Source: Pholiota molesta
Taxonomy: Eukaryota; Basidiomycota; Agaricomycetes; Agaricales; Strophariaceae
Reading direction: 5' to 3'
Length of the DNA: 64,000 bases
NCBI GenBank assembly: GCA_014925825.1
Contig: JACGCK010000146.1
Location: forward strand, 49,897-113,896
Shown here: positions 11,590-23,407 of the stretch, in pieces
Numbering within the stretch: position 1 is the stretch's first letter
Layout: the number at the start of each line of letters is the position of its first letter
Translations under genes and position numbers: made by a program
The notes under the pieces: generated by a model
What the model saw: only the letters and a program-made list of their open reading frames with translations
What the model was told of the DNA's origin: nothing
Database searches by the model: none

Positions 11590-11970
11590 CGCCGCTTCCT
11601 TACCCATTCTGTGTGTAAAACCAATTTATTCACTATCTACTGACGACTTTGCCTCTAGCCGCTGGGATCTTTTGAATAAAGCTTCGAACTTGCCGCGTGA
11701 AAATCACTCCGTCTGATTCCGACGGAATCCGACCCATCGCGACTTGGTGCGTAAGGCTGTTTTTCACGAGTATTGCACTTTCCGTGCCATTAACAACCCA
11801 TGACTTGGTGCGTAAACCAGTTGATTCACTATCTACCGACGACTTAGCCTCCAGACGCCGCAACCGAACTTTCCGCGCGAATATCACTCTCCACCTACCA
11901 AATCCGTCACATTACTTGGTGCGCAAACCTGTTTATTCACTATCGACTGACTATTACATTTTTAGACTAC
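11590..11970 (+). repeat. three tandem intron-exon-like modules of about 110-130 bp (unit 1)
   Basis: Three degenerate copies share the phrase TTCACTATCTACYGACGACTT (with variants), each preceded by ACTTGGTGCGTAA or a similar motif. The second and third read as donor GTGCGTAA or GTGCGCAA; two of the copies have CTCTAG or CTCCAG acceptors. Same architecture as the neighbouring modules, but unrelated in sequence. Confidence 0.45.
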
Positions 11971-11974
11971 GTAC

Positions 11975-12002
11975 GTTAGCCTGCCCTTCGGGGTGGGCTA
12001 AC
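11975..12002. other. perfect hairpin with TTCG loop (unit 1)
   Basis: A 12-bp stem starting GTTAGCC and closing GGCTAAC, with two G-T wobbles and a TTCG tetraloop. TTCG (UUCG in RNA) is an exceptionally stable loop. It lies 130 bp before the unit junction. Confidence 0.6.
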
Positions 12003-12112
12003 CTCTGCTCCTACGATCTCCCAACACGCAAAAAACAGTCAGTTACTTACGTGTTTTCACGTTTTCACGCCGTATAGTAATTCCCGCCATCAATCCCGCC
12101 CCGTCCCGTGAC

Positions 12113-13737
12113 TCAATGCGCCCAATCCCGCCGCACCCACCCCAAATGGAACCGCTCCAGCTTGCCCACATACTCCTCCACCCCGGGGCACAAGCACGTC
12201 AGCCGATAATGCCACTCGCCCTCCTTCTGCCCGAACCCGCTCCCGGGCACGACGCAGATGCCCGTCTCGTCGAGCAGCGCGAGCGCATAGAACGCGTCCG
12301 GCTCCTTGCCCGCCTCTCGCGCCGCCGCGATCGCCGCCTCGCTCAGGCGGATGCGCGGGTACAGGTACAGCGCGCCGGGTGAGTCGACGACGGACACGCC
12401 CGGCAGCGCGTTCAGGCGCGCGGCCATGAGCCGCGTGCGCTCGGCGAGCGCCTTGTGGATCGACTCCGTCTCCTGCTTCCACAAGGGGTATGACGGCGAC
12501 CCGGGCGCGGGCGGGCGCACCATCGAGTCCACCCCGATCTGCCCGGACAGCGGCGGGCACAGGCTGACGGAGACCATCTTGTACAGCAGCGCGACGAGCT
12601 CCGGGGAGAAGTTGGCGAGTTCGAAGTAGCCGCCGCGCCGGCCGCACTCGCCCGACACGCCCTTGGAGATGGAGTGGAAGGACACGAGCGGGACGCGCGC
12701 GCCGCGCTCGGCGACGACCTTCTTGAACGACGTGAACGGGTGCGCCGTGCGCTGGTGCAGGTTGTCCTGGTACACCTCGTCCGCGAGCAGCACGAGGCCG
12801 TGCGCGTCGCAGAGCTGCACGATCTCCGCCTGCGTCGCGGCGTCGAGGAGCGCGCCGGTCGGGTTGCCCGGGTTGATCACGACGAGGCCCTTGGGCACGA
12901 TGCCGTTGCGCTTCGCGTCCGCGATGGCGTCGGTGATGGAGGAGACGGGCGTGGACCAGCCGTGCGTCTCGTCGAGGTGGTATGGGATCGCGTGGCCTTT
13001 GTGCTGCGCAAGGGTCGCGGTGTAGAGCGGGTATTGGGGTATGGGGATGAGGATGCCGGAGGTCTCGGAGGAGATCAGCATGGAGATGAGCAAGGAGACG
13101 CCGGCGGAGGCGCCGCCCGTAAGAAAGATGGAGTCTGGGTCCGAAGGGTATCCGTCGCGTGCTGCAAGGTTCAGTTAGGATGAGTAGAAGCAGAAGACGT
13201 AGACGAACGTACCTGCGATGAAGTTTGCCACGCTTTTTCGAATAAATGGTACGCCCTGGCTGTGCGAATAGGCGCCCACAGATCCAATCTCTTCAGTGAG
13301 TTCCTTCGCCCGTGCGATAACGTCCTCGGGGAACACGCCTGGCGCGAGCTTCGCGAGTTCTGGCCATTCCATCAGTGCCGCAACCTGTAGAATAAGCACG
13401 ACAGCACGTCGATGATCTGATCTGGGATGCCTACCTGGCGTGTAAAGGTGATCGGTGGCTGATCAAGCCCCTTCTGCTGAGGGTTTCCGATGTTGGACGA
13501 GATGACCTTGTCGAAGGGCAGCCCATGGTTGGGGCGCTTGAGCTGCTCGCGCAGCGTCTCTGCCTTGATGGCGAGCTCACCGCGGACGGCGTACTGCACA
13601 GTGTGGAAGGTGGGGTTGATATCGCTGGCGGAGAGGGGGGCCATGGTGGTAGGAGCGGTGGATTGGAACCGGGCGATTATCGATTTACGGAATGGCAGGG
13701 AGGCCGCTGAGGCCGCCCGTTGGATCGCCGCGACCAT
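12113..13737 (-). CDS. ALT1: alanine aminotransferase, array copy 2 (junction-altered C-terminus)
   Basis: Exons 13435-13737, 13213-13384 and 12113-13161 give 507 aa. Up to residue GW near the C-terminus the protein is identical to copy 1 at every position I compared, including the PLP lysine in SFHSISKG. It then ends VRRDWAH instead of VQKYGAAEE, because the array junction at 12133 replaces the last codons and the 3' flank. All catalytic and substrate motifs precede the change, so the enzyme should be active unless the tail matters for stability. Its downstream sequence is the end of unit 1, not the native 3'UTR. Confidence 0.94.
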
Positions 13738-13770
13738 GTCAGTAATGGAGAGACACGTGCAAGTCTAGTC

Positions 13771-13859
13771 CTATTTCTGGCCCGTGTTCTGCGTTGGTTT
13801 TGCGCGTGTGCTGGCAACGTGCAAGTTAACGTAGCTGGAGAAAAGAAACCAGACCTTAC
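13771..13859 (-). other. candidate 5'-UTR intron of ALT copy 2
   Basis: Same donor and acceptor as in copy 1, 33 nt upstream of the ATG. Confidence 0.45.
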
Positions 13860-13996
13860 AGGCCCTGGATGTTGGGAGGTTGGGGGAGAGTTGGGAGTGA
13901 GTCAAGTCGCGGTGCTGAAATAAACTGCAAATTTCATGGGTCAGCACGCTCGGCATTTTCCACAGGGGCTTGCACCGTCATCGGCTCTTTATCGGC

Positions 13997-16833
13997 CTAG
14001 TCGACCTTACCTGAACCAACTATACCTACCATTGCTACGTGTATAAGCGCTATTTTAGCCCTTCTTGCATGTCCGAGTCGCAATTGCATCATAGGACACT
14101 GCCTGCAGGAGATCGGAAGCACACCACGCGTTTCCCGCGTCCCAGCACATTTGCGTCTACCAATATACGTATCGCCAACGCACTTACCAAGCTGCAAAAC
14201 GAGCTCTTCTCTTCCGCTGCGGCGCAGGAGTAATGTAAGTCCTTACCATTTCCGCGTAATCTCAGATGTCAATCGACGTCTTCGTCGGCGACGCCATGGC
14301 GCGTACTGCCTACTCATGGCCAGGAGACACAGGACGGGCACGGACCCACGGTAACCACTATGTGCGCTCATGTTGAGCGCTATCAGTGATAGCAACTCCC
14401 CACCACCGCTCGTTCGCTCAGAAAACAAACACCATACACACAATCCTCCAACCGTGGACCAGGCGTCGTTGGTGGCTGGCGGACGACTTCACCGTGAGCT
14501 ACCTTCCTTTTCTCTGAATCAGGCTTACCTTGGCCATGCCATGCGCTCCAGCATCCAATCTCAACGGCATTCCCGTCATCCGAACCCCTCGGCCCCGCGT
14601 CATTCGATCCCAGGAACACACTCAATCGAACGCGTTCAGTGTGTGCAATGGCGCAGAGACGACGACGCCATGGCGCATCCAACTTTGGACGACCTACCCG
14701 CGATGACAATCTCGCCCCCCACCCCGCGGCCTGTCCACCTACAACCGTGTACGCACCCACCACGACGACGATCTCCCCCACCAGCCCTGCATGCGAGACC
14801 GCACCCACGACCGCGACGTCCGTCTTCGCCTCCCACCCACCACGGCTCGATTGCCCACGAGTTCCACTCCTGCTCAGATCCGAGGCCTGGCCATCCGAGA
14901 CGACGCGTCCAGAGCACAGTGTTTGGCCGCATGGGGGTCTACTTAGCTGAGGGCACACGATATCGACGTGAGTGGCGTTTCGTTGTGCTGTCGGAATCCA
15001 CACTTACTTCTGCCGCGTCAAGCGGTACAGCGAGCACCCACCACCCACCCATTTCGACGGCGTTCGTGCCATCCTATCCCTCGACCGCGCGTACTACGAT
15101 TCGCGGGGACATAGCTGCCGGCGACATCGACGACCACCCCGGAGCTCCGCTGCTGGTACACCCGCCGTATGCCCGCACCCTCGACGACTGTCCTCGATGG
15201 CGACAACGATTCCGGGCGCTGGGGACGGGGCACAAGGCCTCGCCGACCACCCAGGATGCTGGATCGGCGACCATCGCCATCTGCAGAGCCCACGGCGCGA
15301 AGCGCCCTGGGCGACGATGACGATAAGTCCATATTTACGACGAGGCACGGTGTTCGGCGCCGCGGGAGGTGAAGTTGGTCGCTGGCGGACGATCTCAACG
15401 TGAGCTGCCTTCTGTTTTTCTGGATCGTGCTCACCTCGCCCGCTCCAGCAAGGCCTCCTCCTCCAATTCGCGTCATCCAAACCCCTCGGCCCCGCGTAAT
15501 ACGATTCGCAGGAACAGACCCGCCGCCGCCGACATCACGATGAGGTTCTACCGCTGCCACACCCGCCGTATGCCCGCGCCCTCGACGACGCTCCTCGGTG
15601 ACGACAGCGAGTGCAGGCGCTAGGGACGTAGCAAGTCAGCCAAAACTCGGATGTAATGTGGACAAAGAAGGACGTACGAGGCGGCAGCGGGATCGACACG
15701 ACGAGAGGTACGTCTTATCTCGTGGCGACGATGTGCAGGCGAACTGACACGAGGATCGTTAGTGTTTGCACGGCAACACAAACGATAGTTCGCCACTTAC
15801 CAGCCTGCGCCCCCCACCCATGCCCGCTCTTTTCGACGTCCACGACGACTCATCGGCCGCCGACGAGCACCCGTCCTCTCTCGGATCCCCTTCCTACATG
15901 CCTGGTTCGTCCTGGAGGGCGGCGTGCCCACGTACATCGCGTCAGTGGATGATCGGCGGTAAAGATCCGTTGGAACGTACCGGGAACGCTTGCGCAGATC
16001 GCCGCATGGGGCGTTAGGGCACCCAGTCCGCTGTCGCTGCGCAGGATGATGGCGATCAGATGGTGCGCGGGCTGCGAGGGTGAAATAAGGTCAGAGGCGA
16101 AGATGCAGACGGACGGCAGGGCGGTCGCCGCCATCGCCTCGCGGATCACTCACCAACGGGCGGCGTGGTCTGGCTAGCGCCATCCTCCCCAGCACCGCCG
16201 TTGACTGCGCAGCGACTCCGCCTATCCGATCTCGTCAGCGTACTGTCCAGACGAGCGTCTCAACCTCAACCAGGACCAGGACGACTTACCCAACGAAGGC
16301 GGCCGGGTGGTCAAGATCCCGCGGCGCTGTCGCCCATCGGGACCGTGTAGGCATGTAAAGGAGCAGGAGCAAGGCCATGTCGAGTGGGGAAAGGAACGGC
16401 GAGAGAGAGTCGAACCGAGGTGAGAACGAGCGTGGATGCCGACTGCATGGCGGGCGCCGCCATCGCCTCGCAGACCACTCACCAACGGGCACAGGGCACT
16501 GGCTGGCGCCATCCCCTCCAGCCCCGCCGTCGTACTGCGCAGTGGCCTCGCCTATCCACTCTCGTCAGCGTACGCATCGACAACCTGGACGACTTACCCA
16601 ACGAGGTCGAGATCCCGCGGCATCGTCGACCATCGGCATCAACTAGACATGCAAAAGGGAATGTCAGAGGCCATGTCGAGCGAGGAAGGGAACGGGAATG
16701 GGAGGGTGCGCACTTACTTGGGAAGGACGCGGGCTGTCGATGGCGAAGGCGATGAGAGATGTAGAGGAGAGCGGAGGAAAGCTGAGGAGGTGGGGAATGA
16801 GGTTAGCTGGTTAGTTAGGTACTCCTTATATAC
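13997..16833 (-). other. intron-rich modular transcript candidate (unit 2)
   Basis: Near-identical copy of the unit 1 segment, with the TATA box at 16824-16832, the same duplicated 330-bp blocks and the same splice-site chain. The only base substitution I noticed against unit 1 lies near 15467. Confidence 0.35.
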
Positions 16834-19220
16834 ATCCACACATCATGTACGTAGCGGCACCAAATAAATAGGTTTGGATAGAAACGGATGCGAGTGCAGG
16901 GTCCGACGCCCGGGATTGGCAACTTAAGCGAACATGTCCCATTCGCGCCATCCCTCCGCGTCTCTTTCTCCTGCTTGCGATAGCGACCTCATAACCTGTA
17001 TATTTTACTCCTGTATCTACCTTCAGTGTATCCTAAACCATTATACTGTATGTAGAAGCTGAATACATAAGTTTTTCCTGTTTTATTGCAGTATCACAAA
17101 CCGTCTGCATTTGCAATAGCTTCAAAGATCTCGCAAACACATCCTCAGTGCAATCCCCACCGCACACGCTCAGAGCGGACATCTCACCAGAGTCGACCCT
17201 ACCGAAGGTCTGTCCGCGCCTACGGCCATGTCTCCCTGAACGAAATACCTAAGAAATGCGGAAACGGCGTTTCTAGCGGCTTCCGTGCACTACACGTCCC
17301 CCTGCTCCGATTCATCCACTGCAAGCGCAGAAATTAGCAGGGACTTAGGCTGAAACGTCAGCTTAATGCATCCGTAATGGGACGTAATGTACGTGTTCTT
17401 TCTAGGTCCCCGCGGTTGCGCTGCTTCTTCGAATGTGCTGGCGAGACGGGGGCCAGCCAGGGTGCCGTCGGGTGGCATGGAGTGCCTGCGGTCGACATTT
17501 ACTCGTCCGCCTCTGAAATTTTGGAAATAGGTAGTTAATAATGTCTCCTAACGTCCTGAAAAACAGTGTGCGATATAATTAAGAATTGCAATAGAAATGC
17601 GCGATTCATGTTGGGGACTCTGCAGAGAGCGGCACACAATCCTCCGCCCACTTGGTGGTGCATGCGCACTGCGCGCACTATTTTCGCTGCCACGTAGACT
17701 AGCCGTAGCATTCAGGGTCCTAATAACATGTGAAAAGAACGGCTCATTTGTGGCTTTTGAAATGGCGTATTCGGTGAGGAGGCGGACATGCCGTGGTATT
17801 GATTGGGATCGTTCCGCGCTTCATCTTTCTGACGTCGTAGTTACTCGGGAAACGATGTGCTGATTTCTATACCACCAATCAAATGCTCCTCTGAATCGGG
17901 CGCTTTGCGCTATTCTATTGGTTAGGGCTCGAAGACGTAGAGATATGGCATTCCGTGTAGATATCCCACATTCCGTACCCAATCACATTTAGGCATTGTA
18001 TGGCTTCCTTTATCCTGCTGCTGTTCGAATCTATTATCTAACAATAAACACTATCTACCTCGGTCTTTAATTACAGATTGCGCGGCATATATGTAGCGCC
18101 AATGCCTGATCTCGAGTTTACCCGGGACCGCCGCATGCAGATCATACAGACCCCACAAAATCTATTGGAGAATCTCTTGTTATTGCGATCCGATATATCT
18201 CTCAGACGCCTTGGCCGTAGCTCATTGAGTAAATTTATTTTAAACAGCTCAAAGCAATGTCTATTTACAAATGTTATCGTTGGGAGTTATCACGGGCGCT
18301 AAAGCATTTTCGTATGCATCCAGACAAATTCAATAAATATAAATGAAGTGTTGAGGGGCTTAATATTACCGCAAAACAATTAGAAGCTATATATTTTAAT
18401 TTTTGGAGGTTAGCACTGCTGGCGAAGCTTCCGAAGCACACTTTACATTGAAATATGGGCGCTAAATCATAATACCGCCCAGGACAGTCAATTTCTTGAT
18501 CGCAATCGATGTGCAGCCCAAAAGTAAGAAAATGGCAGCGACATGTTATGGTGCGACCATGGATTAAAAGCTGCATACGTGTAAGGAGATGGAAACAAGG
18601 GGCGGTACAGTGCGATGGAGACGGCGGATCAAAATGTAGGTGTTCCTCGACTTTAGCTTCTGCGACCGTAATTCTGCATCACGAAATGGAAGGAAGTAAA
18701 TGAAATTTTAGTGCATCTTAAGTAACTAGTTCTATGCCAGTATATTCTCCCGAATCTCGGACTCAGTTTGGTGTGAATGGCGATGCAGCCGGAACTGTGG
18801 ATAGTGGCTGTTTCTAATATTTTATGGGACTCTTTACAATTAATTCTACCACCCATGACCATTGTCAATAAGCCATTATTTGAAAGCGGGCTGTTCGTAT
18901 AAGAGGGGAACCATGATAGATTTTTTAGACAAGGGCAGCAGTCTAGCAAGCGGAGGGTAATGCCCGTTTAGATAATTTAAATTACCTCTCAGGAGATGGA
19001 TTTCCGAGTACATGTCAACTCACGGATGCGAAGGGAAGAATTGCGAGATGATACTCCCGGGACTAAGATTCAGGAGACAATAGTTCTAATCCTAATCTAC
19101 CCTGAGGAATGATTATACTTGCTGGCAGCTTGCTGGCAAGGTCGAAACTTTAGCTCTGCTCACAAGTCTAGATCCTGCAAGGGCGGGCAGGGATAGTGCA
19201 CATCGGCCCTGCCAGCAGAT
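16834..19220. other. unit 2 segment without a recognised gene
   Basis: Copy of 7443-9830; the same two short plus-strand frames (17086-17337 and 18078-18302) are kept. No family is recognised. Confidence 0.35.
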
Positions 19221-19289
19221 GATATTAAAACGTAGGAATTTTGAACGTGCTTCCGAATCCCCTTTCCCTCCCTGCCGTCCTTATGCTAG

Positions 19290-20810
19290 TATCCAGTCCC
19301 ATTTTCTTTCATATCGAACAATGCTAATAGCTATTGGTATGTCTTCAACTGTTTCTGTATATGTGAGCTATGCTAATGTATATTCAAAGCTACCGACATC
19401 TTGTATCGTCTTCCGTGATCCTCAATCCAACAAAGGTATGTTACTGTCCTCATTATCTAACAAAAGCTAATGATATCTCTATATATTCTACCTCTCGTCG
19501 TATTCTTGCGTCCTTTCGACGAAGGGTTGTTCAGTGGAAAGTCTAGGGCTGCTATAGACCTCTCGGGCTCTCAGAACGACGGAGAAATTGCACAAAGGTA
19601 TGTTACATTGTTATCTTCTTATTATGGACAGAAAACCTAATTTTATCTCTATATATTCAACCTCTCGTCGTATTCTTAACTGATTTTGACGAAGAGATGC
19701 TCAGTAAACAGTCTAGGGTCGCTATAAACCCCTCGGCACTCAGAATGATGGAGAAATTGTGGAGGAAGTGGACCAGGAGGATGAGGAAAGAAGGATTTAT
19801 CCTTCTACCTTAGAGGATGAATCGGATGGTAAAAGCGATGCGGAAGGAATTGATACAACTAAGGGGATTGAGGAAAATTATTTGGAAGGCTCCAGGTTAG
19901 TTAGAATTGCTTCAGCAGCTTCCAACTTCCAGATTGACATCAGATTGACATCCAATATGTCTAGCGCGCGAACGAGTCAACCAATTCTCAATCGGACTTC
20001 AGATTCGGATTCTGGAGCCTCGAAAACGGGTATACGCACCTCAACGACAACTACGAACGCGGTGGATGCTACACAGATCTCTGCCACTTCATCTCCTCCT
20101 CCTCCCCCAGAACTTCGTTATTCTACTCGCCCTCGCCACACACCGGTCCAAGACAACAACAATCGCTTTAGTACGACGCTGTACACCTCTAGGCAATGTT
20201 CTCAACCCGCCAGCACAAAGATTGAAGAGGCTAGCTCATGTAATTATCCAATACAAGACTAATGTTCTCTCTAGATATTCTGACACCATATATGGGCTTC
20301 CGGCGAGCTCCTATGTCGCCTTCCGTGGTCCTCAAAGGTATGGTGTGCTCTTTCTTATCTGTAACAAAACTAATGCTATCTCTAGATATTCTGACACTAT
20401 ATATCAGCTTCCGATGAACCGCGGCGCAATGATCTGGTATGTTGTCTTCCTTATCTGATATTCTATCTCCAGATGTTCTGACACCATATTTTGATTTCCG
20501 GTGGACTGCGACGTACACTTCCCTCTCAAAAGATCTGTGATTTTGAATAATCAATGTCAAAATCTATTTTCGAACATCCGCCGAACAAACTCTGGCTATG
20601 CGGAAAGCTTGACTCTAAGCGCCCGTTGTTATGACTTTCCACATGTCCATGGACTACGTGGCATTGCCTGTTCGGAATTAAGGTCAAGGTAAATAAAATT
20701 CTTCCTTATAATTTTAGATTCTCGCGTTGTTCTCGCGTTGTGTGATCTCCCACATGTCCATGGACTACGCTGGTATGTTTTGATTATTTGACTTGTATAA
20801 TATGCTTATA
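19290..20810 (+). pseudogene. tandem exon-intron modules (unit 2)
   Basis: Copy of the unit 1 module chain. Here one extra base near 19865 restores a 167-codon stretch (19759-20262). It reads EEVDQEDEERRIYPS, then a Ser/Thr-rich region, then PPPPPELRYSTRPRHTP. The proline stretch followed by a Ser/Thr/Arg segment is of a kind seen in linkers of retroelement polyproteins, but that similarity is weak and I do not assign a family. Upstream the frame is still broken. Confidence 0.4.
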
Positions 20811-20979
20811 GGTCAAAATTAGGGCTTTCTATGCTCGGAGACTAATGGAGGTCACTGGTCAATGCTTGAGGTGATTTATGTGTCCCATATTCTCATTTAC
20901 GTGCTAAAGTAATTTTCAGGTTTCTTTGTCAAAGTGAAATTGAAGTGGAATTGGGCTTTCTGTGTGAAAATCAATCCGT

Positions 20980-21368
20980 CGCATCGCCGCTTCCTTACCC
21001 ATTCTGTGTGTAAAACCAATTTATTCACTATCTACTGACGACTTTGCCTCTAGCCGCTGGGATCTTTTGAATAAAGCTTCGAACTTGCCGCGTGAAAATC
21101 ACTCCGTCTGATTCCGACGGAATCCGACCCATCGCGACTTGGTGCGTAAGGCTGTTTTTTCACGAGTATTGCACTTTCCGTGCCATTAACAACCCCATGA
21201 CTTGGTGCGTAAACCAGTTGATTCACTATCTACCGACGACTTAGCCTCCAGACGCCGCAACCGAACTTTCCGCGCGAATATCACTCTCCCACCTACCAAA
21301 TCCGTCACATTACTTGGTGCGCAAACCTGTTTATTCACTATCGACTGACTATTACATTTTTAGACTAC
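20980..21368 (+). repeat. tandem intron-exon-like modules (unit 2)
   Basis: Copy of 11590-11970, with small homopolymer length differences. Confidence 0.45.
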
Positions 21369-21372
21369 GTAC

Positions 21373-21400
21373 GTTAGCCTGCCCTTCGGGGTGGGCTAAC
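21373..21400. other. perfect hairpin with TTCG loop (unit 2)
   Basis: Identical to the unit 1 hairpin, at the same distance from the unit junction. Confidence 0.6.
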
Positions 21401-21510
21401 CTCTGCTCCTACGATCTCCCAACACGCAAAAAACAGTCAGTTACTTACGTGTTTTCACGTTTTCACGCCGTATAGTAATTCCCGCCATCAATCCCGCCCC
21501 GTCCCGTGAC

Positions 21511-23143
21511 TCAATGCGCCCAATCCCGCCGCACCCACCCCAAATGGAACCGCTCCAGCTTGCCCACATACTCCTCCACCCCGGGGCACAAGCACGTCAG
21601 CCGATAATGCCACTCGCCCTCCTTCTGCCCGAACCCGCTCCCGGGCACGACGCAGATGCCCGTCTCGTCGAGCAGCGCGAGCGCATAGAACGCGTCCGGC
21701 TCCTTGCCCGCCTCTCGCGCCGCCGCGATCGCCGCCTCGCTCAGGCGGATGCGCGGGTACAGGTACAGCGCGCCGGGTGAGTCGACGACGGACACGCCCG
21801 GCAGCGCGTTCAGGCGCGCGGCCATGAGCCGCGTGCGCTCGGCGAGCGCCTTGTGGATCGACTCCGTCTCCTGCTTCCACAAGGGGTATGACGGCGACCC
21901 GGGCGCGGGCGGGCGCACCATCGAGTCCACCCCGATCTGCCCGGACAGCGGCGGGCACAGGCTGACGGAGACCATCTTGTACAGCAGCGCGACGAGCTCC
22001 GGGGAGAAGTTGGCGAGTTCGAAGTAGCCGCCGCGCCGGCCGCACTCGCCCGACACGCCCTTGGAGATGGAGTGGAAGGACACGAGCGGGACGCGCGCGC
22101 CGCGCTCGGCGACGACCTTCTTGAACGACGTGAACGGGTGCGCCGTGCGCTGGTGCAGGTTGTCCTGGTACACCTCGTCCGCGAGCAGCACGAGGCCGTG
22201 CGCGTCGCAGAGCTGCACGATCTCCGCCTGCGTCGCGGCGTCGAGGAGCGCGCCGGTCGGGTTGCCCGGGTTGATCACGACGAGGCCCTTGGGCACGATG
22301 CCGTTGCGCTTCGCGTCCGCGATGGCGTCGGTGATGGAGGAGACGGGCGTGGACCAGCCGTGCGTCTCGTCGAGGTGGTATGGGATCGCGTGGCCTTTGT
22401 GCTGCGCGAGGGTCGCGGTGTAGAGCGGGTATTGGGGTATGGGGATGAGGATGCCGGAGGTGTCGGAGGAGATCAGCATGGAGATGAGCAACGAGACGCC
22501 GGCGGAGGCGCCGCCCGTAAGAAAGATGGAGTCTGGGTCCGAAGGGTATCCGTCGCGTGCTGCAAGGTTCAGTTAAGATGAGTAGAATAAGAAGACATGA
22601 ATGAACGTACCTGCGATGAAGTTGGCCACGCTTTTTCGAATAAATGGAACGCCCTGGCTGTGCGAATAGGCGCCCACAGATCCAATCTCTTCAGTGAGTT
22701 CCTTCGCCCGTGCGACAACGTCCTCGGGGAACACGCCTGGCGCGAGCTTCGCGAGCTCTGGCCATTCCATCAGTGCCGCCACCTGCCCATGAATAGAATA
22801 AGCACGACAGCACGTCGATGGTCTGATCTGTGATGCCTACCTGGCGTGTAAAGGTGATCGGTGGCTGATCAAGCCCCTTCTGCTGAGGGTTTCCGATGTT
22901 GGACGAGATGACCTTGTCGAAGGGCAGCCCATGGTTGGGGCGCTTGAGCTCCTCGCGCAGCGTCTCTGCCTTGATGGCGAGCTCACCGCGGACGGCGTAC
23001 TGCACGGTGTGAAAGGTGGGGTTGATGTCGCTGGCGGAGAGGGGGGCCATGGTGGTAGGAGCAGTGGATTGGAACCGGGCGATTATCGATTTACGGAATG
23101 GCAGGGAGGCCGCTGAGGCCGCCCGTTGGATCGCCGCGACCAT
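21511..23143 (-). CDS. ALT1: alanine aminotransferase, array copy 3 (junction-altered C-terminus)
   Basis: Exons 22841-23143, 22611-22782 and 21511-22559 give 507 aa ending VRRDWAH. It differs from copies 1 and 2 at a few residues, for example Glu for Gln in LREELKRPNH, Val for Ile in PEDVVARA and Asp for Glu in LISSDTSG; all are conservative. The first intron is 8 bp longer than in copies 1 and 2 and ends CATGGGCAG, as in copy 4. The active-site phrases NPGNPTG, ADEVYQDN and SFHSISKG are unchanged. Confidence 0.94.
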
Positions 23144-23407
23144 GTCAGTAATGGAGAGACACGTGCAAGTCTAGTCCTATTTCTGGCCCGTGTTCTGCGT
23201 TGGTTTTGCGCGTGTGCTGGCAACGCGCAAGTTTACGTAGCTGGAGAAAGAAACCAGACCTTACAGGCCCCTGGATGTTGGGAGGTCGGGGGAGAGGAGG
23301 GAGTGAGTCAAGTCGCGGTGCTGAAATAAACCGCAAATTTCATGGGTCAGCACGCTCGGCATTTTCCACCAGGGGCTTGCACCGTCTGGCATCGGCTCTT
23401 TATCGGC

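Larger units (their letters stand above)
2742..12132. repeat. array unit 1 (9391 bp)
   Basis: It begins inside the last codons of ALT copy 1 and ends where the same ALT sequence starts again. Contents from left to right: ALT (minus), a GC-rich intron-rich minus-strand segment, about 2.4 kb of low-content sequence, two sets of tandem exon-intron modules, and a hairpin. At its left edge the sequence continues into unique DNA with the native ALT C-terminus. Confidence 0.9.
12133..21530. repeat. array unit 2 (9398 bp)
   Basis: Same order of contents as unit 1 and nearly identical to it. Most of the 7-bp length difference comes from homopolymer runs, for example near 10250/19642, 10475/19865 and 10712/20104. 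The left edge is a duplication junction rather than unique DNA. Confidence 0.9.
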
